From assembly GCA_023474015.1 (NCBI GenBank), contig JAMCYN010000006.1, forward strand, positions 1 through 26,691: a stretch of DNA of 26,691 bases, in the 5' to 3' direction. Position 1 is the first letter of the stretch. Each line of letters opens with the position of its first letter. Positions 21,394 to 26,691 of this stretch are shown one piece after another. A program made the translations under genes and the position numbers. Source of the DNA: Armatimonadota bacterium (GTDB lineage: Bacteria; Armatimonadota; UBA5829). The notes under the pieces are model-generated. The model did not search any database. It worked only from the letters and a program-made list of their open reading frames with translations, and was not told the DNA's origin.

Positions 21394-23028
21394 ATGGCGG
21401 ATAATTACAAAACAATCGGGTTGGAACGCTACAAGACCATCGAAACGCGCGAGTCACAGCTCTGGCTCCTGGCGGTGGTGGTAATGCTCATGCTGGCTCT
21501 TGCCCTTTTCATGGTAGATTGGACCAATACCCGCGGCAACTGGTGGTTCAGCCCACAGATAAAGTTCGCTTTGAACTCAGGCTGGGTCAGGGGCTTTCTT
21601 GTCTGCGCGACTCTCATAATATGCGCCTATTTCCGGGACAGCGCCAGGCGGCTCCGGCGTGAGAACAATGAGCTGATATTCCACCTGGCCGAATACGGCA
21701 GCCGCCTGGAGAACAAGAGCAACCAGGCCGTCAGTCTAAAGGACCTCTCCGAACAGCTCATCGGCTCGACCGAGTTGGACAGCGCCCTCGACCTCATCAT
21801 CCGCGTCGGGATCGACACTGTCGCCGCGGACACGGCCTCGATTATGCTCCGCGAAAAGGACGGCGACGCGCTGGTTATTGCCGCCTCATACGGAATTCCC
21901 GAGGAGATCGTCCGGAAAACGCGTGTCTCCGTCGGCGAGGGTCTTGCAGGGATGGTCGCCAAAGAAGGTAAGCCGGTGGTTTTGAACTCCGACGAGCTCG
22001 ACGGCGAGGTGGCCAAAAGAGCTGTGCGTGGTGATACCATAGTCTCCTCGGTAATTATCCCGATCCTGGTGGACACGCAAGTCCGGGGCGTGTTGAGCAC
22101 CGCCAAGCGGCGTGGGGGATCGTGCTTCAATGATGAGGATATGGCAGCACTCTCGACGCTCGCAAATCAGGCGTCCCTCGTGGTCGAGAAGATGGATCTG
22201 CTCGATCACCTCAGACATCAGGTGGAAACGCTGGCTGATACCGTTCGCGAACTGCGGCAGACCCGCGCCGAGCTCCTGCAATCTGAGAAGCTGGCAAACA
22301 TCGGCCAGCTTGCGAGCGGGGTAGCGCACGAGATCAACAATCCCCTTCAAGTGGTGCTGGGCCGGACGGAACTGCTGCTCGCCAAGGCTCAAGACGACTC
22401 AGCCACTCGCAACCTCGAGGCCATACGCGAGCATACCGTGCGCATTGCCGATATCGTCTCTACCCTGCTCAGCTTCTCCCGGCAGAGCAACGGCTCGGAG
22501 TTCCGCGAGATGGACGTCAACGCGGTTCTTTCAAAGACCCTCAGCCTCCTGGAACCGCAGATGGCCCCGGACGACATCGATGTTGTGACCGATATGCGCA
22601 ACGGGATACTCCCGGTCTACGGCAGCGCCGGTCAACTGCAGCAGGTATTCACCAATATCGTACTGAATGCCTACCACGCCATGCGCTCCCTGGGCGGAGG
22701 TACGCTGACCGTCACAAGCGGACTCGAGGACGACGAGGTGGTCATAGACTTCACCGACTCGGGGCCGGGTATTCCTCAGGAGCATCTGGAACACATTTTC
22801 GAGCCGTTCTTCACCACAAAAGCTGAGGGTGAAGGTACGGGGCTGGGCCTGGCGATTGTTTACGGCATCGTACAGTCCCACAGAGGCAATATCCGCGTAA
22901 CGAGCGAGGCGGGGAATGGAACCTGCTTTAGTATTTCCCTGCCCGAGCTCGGCTCGGCAAAATCCAAAGACAGAAGAGAAACAGGAGGATTTGCGCTGCA
23001 TGAAAGCTCTGAAAGTCCTGGTAGTTGA
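21394..23028 (+). CDS. membrane-bound GAF sensor histidine kinase
   Basis: The 544-residue product has two membrane helices (about 24-43 and 67-80) with a short loop between, a coiled coil, a GAF domain (about 124-269, SIMLREKDGDALVIAASYGI and VGEGLAGMVAKEGKPVVL), a second coil and HisKA with H312 in LASGVAHEINNPLQ. The ATPase domain follows (TNIVLNAYHAM, DSGPGI, GTGLGLAI). The GAF domain suggests a cytoplasmic ligand or redox cue. I start at ATG 21394, after the terminator, though it lacks an SD. A GTG at 21346 adds 16 residues and has AAGG about ten bases upstream, but lies inside the terminator stem. The 3' end overlaps the receiver gene by 29 bases. Confidence 0.92.
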   Translation: MADNYKTIGLERYKTIETRESQLWLLAVVVMLMLALALFMVDWTNTRGNWWFSPQIKFALNSGWVRGFLVCATLIICAYFRDSARRLRRENNELIFHLAEYGSRLENKSNQAVSLKDLSEQLIGSTELDSALDLIIRVGIDTVAADTASIMLREKDGDALVIAASYGIPEEIVRKTRVSVGEGLAGMVAKEGKPVVLNSDELDGEVAKRAVRGDTIVSSVIIPILVDTQVRGVLSTAKRRGGSCFNDEDMAALSTLANQASLVVEKMDLLDHLRHQVETLADTVRELRQTRAELLQSEKLANIGQLASGVAHEINNPLQVVLGRTELLLAKAQDDSATRNLEAIREHTVRIADIVSTLLSFSRQSNGSEFREMDVNAVLSKTLSLLEPQMAPDDIDVVTDMRNGILPVYGSAGQLQQVFTNIVLNAYHAMRSLGGGTLTVTSGLEDDEVVIDFTDSGPGIPQEHLEHIFEPFFTTKAEGEGTGLGLAIVYGIVQSHRGNIRVTSEAGNGTCFSISLPELGSAKSKDRRETGGFALHESSESPGS

Positions 23029-23380
23029 TGATGAGCCGGGGATCCGTGAACTGATAGCCGAGGCGCTGTCCGCGTACGGGCACACGGTTTTAACTGCCGA
23101 AAACGGCGTGGAAGCCGTAGCATGCCTCGCCGGTCAGAACGTGGACGTCGTTTTTCTCGATATCCGCATGCCGCGAGGCGACGGCCTGACCGCGCTCAAG
23201 GAGATGCGGCGGCTGTGGCCGGAGCTGCCTGTGGTGATGATCACCGGCGGCTGCAGGCGTGACGAGGTGGAACAGGGTTTCGCGCTGGGGGCGTTCTCCT
23301 GCTTGCTGAAACCGTTCAGCCTGAACGACGTTCACGAGATTATCGATGTATTCGCATCCGAAATGAAGGAGGCCGCGTAG
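23000..23380 (+). CDS. single-domain response regulator (CheY-like)
   Basis: The 126-residue product is a complete receiver with D10/D11, phospho-acceptor D54 in VVFLDIRMPRGD, T82 and K104, and no output domain. It overlaps the end of the GAF kinase by 29 bases and is therefore its probable phosphate acceptor, relaying or buffering the signal. AGGAGG is 11 bases before the ATG at 23000; a TTG three codons earlier is too close to that SD. An ORF starts directly after its stop, using an SD inside its last codons. Confidence 0.94.
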   Translation: MKALKVLVVDDEPGIRELIAEALSAYGHTVLTAENGVEAVACLAGQNVDVVFLDIRMPRGDGLTALKEMRRLWPELPVVMITGGCRRDEVEQGFALGAFSCLLKPFSLNDVHEIIDVFASEMKEAA

Positions 23381-23590
23381 ATGGCAACCTATCAGACACA
23401 TCGCGACACGTTCATCGCCCGTCTCAGCCGAATGACATGGGGCGGAATCACAAGGCCGCGAGATACTTTGGTTGCATGCATCCGAAGCAACCAGCCTCGT
23501 GATGCTTCGGTTGCATGCAGCCGAAGCAACCAATTGCCTTACTGCCCAAAGATATCCGGTCGAGCCGGAGCCAATGGAGGTACGATATGA
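23381..23590 (+). CDS. small ORF carrying two in-frame palindromic repeats
   Basis: This 69-codon ORF begins on the base after the receiver's stop and has AAGGAGG eight bases upstream. It ends with a TGA that overlaps the ATG of the NarL-type gene (23587-23590). These are the signs of translational coupling at both ends. The first 27 or so residues (MATYQTHRDTFIARLSRMTW...) resemble nothing I know. The rest is encoded by two palindromic repeats and gives the repeated peptide RDTLVACIRSNQ / RDASVACSRSNQ. It may be a real small protein invaded by repeats, or a translated spacer that keeps ribosomes moving to the next gene. Confidence 0.4.
   Translation: MATYQTHRDTFIARLSRMTWGGITRPRDTLVACIRSNQPRDASVACSRSNQLPYCPKISGRAGANGGTI
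23466..23528. repeat. palindromic repeats, copies B and C in tandem
   Basis: Copy B (23466-23487) and copy C (23503-23528) both centre on GGTTGCATGCA. Copy C forms an 11-bp stem with one G-T pair around CATG; copy B has one T-T mismatch. They repeat with a period of about 39 bases and share the flank CCGAAGCAACCA. Copy A of the same element lies at 21245-21270. Confidence 0.8.
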
Positions 23591-24273
23591 TGCCAGCGAT
23601 GCTGGAGCGCAAGACGATCACGATAGGAGTAGTCGAACCTGTTACCATCGCCAGACAAGAACTGACGGGACTCTTTATTGACACACCCGACTTCGAGGTC
23701 GTCGGGTCGGCCGCATCAGTTCCGGCAGCGCTGGACGCGCTCAAGGATACGGCCCCGGACCTGCTGCTGATCGACATTGGCAATGGTGACGTTTCCATGA
23801 TCGACGAGGCGAACATGCTCAGGTCAGTGTATCCTGAAGCGAAAACAATTCTCCTCAGCGGATGCAACGATGAGTCCACGGCGCTTCGGGCCATAAGCTC
23901 GCGCGTCGAAGGCTACCTGGCAAGCGGTATCACATCCGAGAGACTCATCAGCGCGGTTAGATCAGTGTATTCGGGAGAATACGTCTTCGACCTGTCCTAC
24001 ACGGCGTCGGCGCTGCGCAAGCTCGTCGATATGGCCCTGCCGAGCGTGCGCCTTGCCGATGATGAAAGGCTCTCAGTGCTGTCCGAGCGAGAGAGAGAGA
24101 TCGTATATCTTCTGTGCCAGGGGCTGACTAATCAGGAAATCGCCCGAACCGCGTTTGTCAGCATCAATACGGTAAAAACGCACCTGCGCAGAATCTTCGG
24201 GCGACTGGGAGTCTCTTCCCGCAGAGAGCTGGTGCGAATCGCCCAACCCGCTCGACTGGCCGGCATCAGGTAA
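23587..24273 (+). CDS. NarL/LuxR-type regulator with a degenerate receiver
   Basis: The 228-residue product has an N-terminal receiver fold (8-130) and a C-terminal LuxR-type HTH (about 163-225: LSEREREIVYLLCQGLTNQEIA, then SINTVKTHLRRIFGRLGV). The receiver keeps an Asp at the phospho-site position (D63, LLLIDIGNGD). However, the acidic pair is reduced to a single E17 (GVVEPV), and the conserved Lys is replaced (GYLASG at 109-114). Ordinary phosphorylation is therefore doubtful and the domain may be ligand- or partner-controlled. GGAGG is six bases before the ATG at 23587, so a longer reading from 23515 through the repeat is rejected. It is last in the GAF-kinase operon. Confidence 0.92.
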   Translation: MMPAMLERKTITIGVVEPVTIARQELTGLFIDTPDFEVVGSAASVPAALDALKDTAPDLLLIDIGNGDVSMIDEANMLRSVYPEAKTILLSGCNDESTALRAISSRVEGYLASGITSERLISAVRSVYSGEYVFDLSYTASALRKLVDMALPSVRLADDERLSVLSEREREIVYLLCQGLTNQEIARTAFVSINTVKTHLRRIFGRLGVSSRRELVRIAQPARLAGIR

Positions 24274-24923
24274 CGACACGCCCTGCCAACGGCCGCGCGT
24301 CATCAACTGGTAGGATTACTGGGATTTCACCCCGTCCGGGCGAAGATGCGGTCAGCGCGTTCGGCCATAATTATAATGTAACCAGCAGACATGTCAAGGA
24401 ATGACGATCTGCTTGCCGCTGCATTGCTGATGAGGACGACGGTTGGATGGCCTCCTCAGACTACGACCAGGGCAGGATGCCCGGTACCGACCGGTGTTTG
24501 ATTTGGCTGTAGGCATCCGAAACACGCGAAACCTCCCTGAATTCGCTTGAGTGTTGATGCCGAGGACGGTCCCCGCCAGCTTCGTCATGGATGCGCGGGT
24601 GGCGGGACCGTCGCTCATCTTCCTCAAGAAAATGTCGAACCCCCGACCAACAAGGTTGCTACGGTTCCAGAACGAAGCGGCGGGGCCGAAGCCGCCGCCG
24701 GAGGCGGCGAATGCCTAATAAAGCTCCATGCCGGTTTCCATGAGTGCCACTGCCTTAAGAACGGGTACATATTTTGCGGCAGGTGGTTGGATTGCGAACG
24801 TTTTCACTAACTTCCCCGTGCCTAAATCTGGAACTCGGCCCGACCACGTTGACACACAAATTTAAGCCACTTCTTTCACAGATAAGGGAGGAACCAGCCT
24901 GGCGGATGGGTAAGTAATACATA
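24274..24923. other. 650-base non-coding region with strong hairpins
   Basis: I see no convincing gene. Contents: a long hairpin at 24565-24612; GC-rich palindromes around 24677-24712 (GGCGG/CCGCC types) resembling REP elements; a TTGACA at 24852-24857 with no good -10; and a GGGAGG at 24886-24891, too far from the next start to be its SD. A 77-codon minus-strand ORF (24394-24627) runs across the hairpin and has no recognisable relatives. The region may hold a degraded element or an untranslated RNA leading into the oxidoreductase operon. Confidence 0.5.
24565..24612. other. 14-base/13-base inverted repeat (strong stem-loop)
   Basis: GACGGTCCCCGCCA (24565-24578) and TGGCGGGACCGTC (24600-24612) pair over 13 bp with one bulged C and a 21-base loop. 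No T tract follows on either strand, so it is not a simple terminator. It could be a structured RNA or a terminal repeat remnant. Confidence 0.55.
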
Positions 24924-25655
24924 GTGAAATCCTTCACAAGCGGGGTGATCTTAATGGTTGCAGTCCTGGCCGTTCTAACAATCACTATCCTGATCCTCGT
25001 GGATTGGAGTTTGCAGTTGGTCCAGGCGCGCTGTGCACAACGTCGTGCCTCGAACCAGCATTCGCAACCTTGGAGCCAACGCGTGTTGGACCCGTTCAAT
25101 CCACCGATGGGAATATTCTTTCACCCGGGTCATTCGTGGGCCCTCGTGGAGCCGAGCGGCTGCATCAGAGTAGGACTCGACGGGTTGGTCGGATTCCTGC
25201 TGGGGTATGTGGACCGCGTCCAACTGCCGTCCCCTGGCCAGCACGTGCGAGAGGGTGAGAGTATCGCCTGCCTTCTCCAGGGAAGCCGCGAGCTGCGGCT
25301 GGTGGCGCCGGTCGACGGCACGGTAGTCCAGGTCAACCGCGAACTGGCCCCGGACGGGCTGTTCATATGGTCCGAGCCTTATGGGGCGGGGTGGATTTGC
25401 GAGATCAAGCCGGAATCGCTCTCCAAGGACCTGCGGAAACTGATGATCGCGGACCAGGCGGTCGAGTGGCACACCGAGGAGTCACGGCGAATGCGCGCGT
25501 TCTGCTCGCACAATATTGCCCATGAGGCCGGTACGAAGACTGTGGAGCCTCAGCCGTCGTCGCTTCGCGGGTTCCTACAAGACGCCAGCGACGAGCAGTG
25601 GCGGGAGTTTGAGAGCCGCTTCCTTAAGCCAGAGAGGGGAGGGAATGGCGACTGA
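24924..25655 (+). CDS. membrane-anchored glycine-cleavage-H-like protein without lipoyl lysine
   Basis: The 243-residue product has one N-terminal membrane helix (about 8-27) and a GcvH-like domain (about 62-165). Family landmarks are FFHPGHSWALVEPSGCIRVGLDG, LGYVDRVQLPSPGQHVREGE, APVDGTVVQVNRELA and EPYGAGWICEIKP. The lipoylation segment (usually ESVKAVSD) reads LLQGSRELR, with no lysine, so it cannot carry lipoate in the usual way. About 75 residues follow that I cannot assign. GTG 24924 is the listed start; ATG 24954, with GGGGTG six bases upstream, is a good alternative that begins at the helix. Its stop overlaps the start of the HybA-like gene by one base (TGATG), so it belongs to the oxidoreductase operon and may be a structural or assembly subunit. 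Confidence 0.8.
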   Translation: MKSFTSGVILMVAVLAVLTITILILVDWSLQLVQARCAQRRASNQHSQPWSQRVLDPFNPPMGIFFHPGHSWALVEPSGCIRVGLDGLVGFLLGYVDRVQLPSPGQHVREGESIACLLQGSRELRLVAPVDGTVVQVNRELAPDGLFIWSEPYGAGWICEIKPESLSKDLRKLMIADQAVEWHTEESRRMRAFCSHNIAHEAGTKTVEPQPSSLRGFLQDASDEQWREFESRFLKPERGGNGD

Positions 25656-26407
25656 TGAACGCGGCAATCCTGACTGATCTGACCAGGTGCATCGGCTGCG
25701 GCGCGTGCGCGGTAATCTGCAAACAGACCAACGAACTGCCCGGTGAGATCGGCGGCAAACTCGACGCCTATACATGGACAGTCGTAGAGTCCCGAAAAGG
25801 TAACTATATCCGGCGACAGTGCATGCACTGCCTCGAGCCGACGTGCGCATCGGTCTGCCCGGTCGCCGCGCTCCACAAGACTGCCTACGGGGCCGTAACT
25901 TACGATTCGGAGAAGTGTATCGGCTGCCGCTACTGCATAATGGCCTGCCCGTTCGATATCCCCAAGTATCAATGGGACCGCCCCGTGCCGATAGTCGGCA
26001 AGTGCATAATGTGCGTGAACAAGAGGCTCGCGCACGGCAAGCAGCCCGCCTGCACCGAGACATGCCCGGCGTCGGCGACGATTTTCGGCGACAGGAAAAC
26101 GCTTATCAAGGAAGCCCGCCGCCGCATCAAAGACAGCCCCGAACGATACTTTCATCATGTATACGGCGAGAAGGAGGCCGGCGGCACGTCGGTGATGTAT
26201 CTGTCGCCGATCTCATTCAAAGAGCTGGGCTTCAAGTCCGACCTCATAGGCGAGTCCTACCCGGAACTCACCTGGAAGATTATTGATAAAGTGCCCGATG
26301 TCCTGGGCATCGGCGGGATTACCCTCTTCGGCCTCATGTGGGTGATCAACCGGCGGATCGAGATGAAGCGCCGGATGGTCGAGGATGCGGGGAGCGAGGA
26401 GGAATAA
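25655..26407 (+). CDS. hybA: HybA-like 4x[4Fe-4S] electron-transfer subunit with C-terminal membrane anchor
   Basis: The 250-residue product has sixteen cysteines in four cluster motifs: C12/15/18/22, C56/59/64/68, C88/91/94/98 and C117/120/133/137. This is the FdhB/HybA/DmsB-type wire. A single hydrophobic helix near the C-terminus (214-232) is followed by a basic segment, as in HybA. Unlike E. coli HybA, no Tat signal is present; the protein starts directly at the first cluster domain, so it is either cytoplasmic-facing or exported with a partner. It is coupled to the H-like gene upstream and followed three bases later by a HybB-type gene. A hydrogenase is the likely enzyme, but catalytic subunits lie outside the window. 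Confidence 0.88.
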   Translation: MNAAILTDLTRCIGCGACAVICKQTNELPGEIGGKLDAYTWTVVESRKGNYIRRQCMHCLEPTCASVCPVAALHKTAYGAVTYDSEKCIGCRYCIMACPFDIPKYQWDRPVPIVGKCIMCVNKRLAHGKQPACTETCPASATIFGDRKTLIKEARRRIKDSPERYFHHVYGEKEAGGTSVMYLSPISFKELGFKSDLIGESYPELTWKIIDKVPDVLGIGGITLFGLMWVINRRIEMKRRMVEDAGSEEE

Positions 26408-26410
26408 GCC

Positions 26411-26691
26411 ATGCGCCGACTACCACCGATCAAGCTCACTTTTTGGAGGGTAATCACGGCCGGGATGATCCTCACCGGCCTGTACGCCACGATCGTGCGC
26501 TTCGGAAAAGGCCTCGGCGCAGCGACAAACCTCTCCGACTCGTTCCCGTGGGGCATCTGGATCGGCTTCGACATCCTGTGCGGGGTCGCGCTCGCCGCCG
26601 GAGGGTTCACTCTGGCCGCGGTCGTCTACGTCTTCCGCCTCGAACGCTATCGCCCCATCCTGCGTGCCACCATCCTCACTGCCTTCCTCGG
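26411..26691 (+). CDS. hybB: HybB/NrfD-type integral membrane subunit, partial
   Basis: Only the first 93 codons are inside the window. They show an N-terminal helix, FWRVITAGMILTGLYATIVRF, and a second, PWGIWIGFDILCGVALAAGGF, the latter characteristic of HybB within the NrfD/PsrC family of quinone-interacting membrane subunits without haem. The ATG has AGGAGG about eight bases upstream. Together with the HybA-like ferredoxin it would pass electrons between a catalytic subunit and the quinone pool. The gene continues beyond the right edge. Confidence 0.85.
   Translation, partial: MRRLPPIKLTFWRVITAGMILTGLYATIVRFGKGLGAATNLSDSFPWGIWIGFDILCGVALAAGGFTLAAVVYVFRLERYRPILRATILTAFL

Noticed and set aside
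24331..24352. Second ANTAR-type hairpin with a GAAGAT loop
   Set aside because: The loop matches P1, but the stem is only 4 bp with bulges and no partner hairpin or T tract follows.
24394..24627. 77-codon minus-strand ORF, possibly a transposase remnant
   Set aside because: It crosses the large inverted repeat, has no SD and shows no motif I can match.
24782..24795. Sigma-54 promoter (GG-N10-GC) before the oxidoreductase operon
   Set aside because: Spacing fits but the -24 element (GGTGG) is poor and the site is about 130 bases from the start; too weak to call.

Overview
The window is bacterial and gene-dense, by eye somewhat above 55% GC. Most genes begin with clear Shine-Dalgarno (SD) sequences and several use TTG or GTG starts. 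No rRNA, tRNA, CRISPR array or intact transposase was seen. The lineage cannot be fixed from the sequence. The gene content (type III pantothenate kinase, HpnJ-like radical SAM enzyme, corrinoid protein with its reactivase, HybA/HybB-type respiratory genes, many PAS kinases) and the many interspersed short repeats suggest an environmental, probably uncultivated bacterium. Armatimonadota or a neighbouring group is only a guess.

Layout. 1-1745: a possible gene start leaving to the left, a terminator-like hairpin, a CAP-domain secreted protein and coaX. 1742-11124, all on the minus strand: a secreted protein with two phage-tail-tube (gp19-like) domains; a lexA - hpnJ-like - two small EmrE-like transporters unit behind a lexA promoter; a membrane glycan/lipid-type unit (two EmrE-like half transporters, a YfhO-type membrane protein, a GT-C-like membrane protein); and a corrinoid protein with its own promoter. 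11338-13766, minus strand: a ferredoxin-ASKHA corrinoid-activation protein and a TPR protein. 13988-14623: a DUF1361 membrane protein.

14656-24273 is a signalling island: four histidine kinases and four response regulators in under 10 kb. A PAS4 kinase and a PAS2 kinase are followed by a convergent regulator with an excisionase-type HTH in front of its receiver. Next come a small soluble kinase paired with an ANTAR (RNA-binding antiterminator) regulator, then a membrane GAF kinase, a lone receiver, a small repeat-containing ORF and a NarL-type regulator with a degenerate receiver. The most interesting feature lies between the ANTAR gene and the GAF kinase. A promoter-led leader holds two adjacent small hairpins with related loops (both start GAAG), and the second is mutually exclusive with a roughly 21-bp terminator stem followed by five T. 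This is the architecture expected of an ANTAR target and suggests that the upstream two-component pair switches on the downstream one by antitermination.

24924-26691 (end of window): a membrane-anchored glycine-cleavage-H-like protein lacking the lipoyl lysine, a four-cluster ferredoxin subunit (HybA-like) and the start of a HybB/NrfD-type membrane subunit. These look like the start of a hydrogenase or related respiratory operon.

A second theme is repeat invasion. Heptanucleotide tandem repeats of several unrelated sequences occur at six or more places. They form gene ends, a gene start, a stop codon and an in-frame loop inside a membrane protein. Palindromic elements also lie in leaders, between genes and inside a short ORF.
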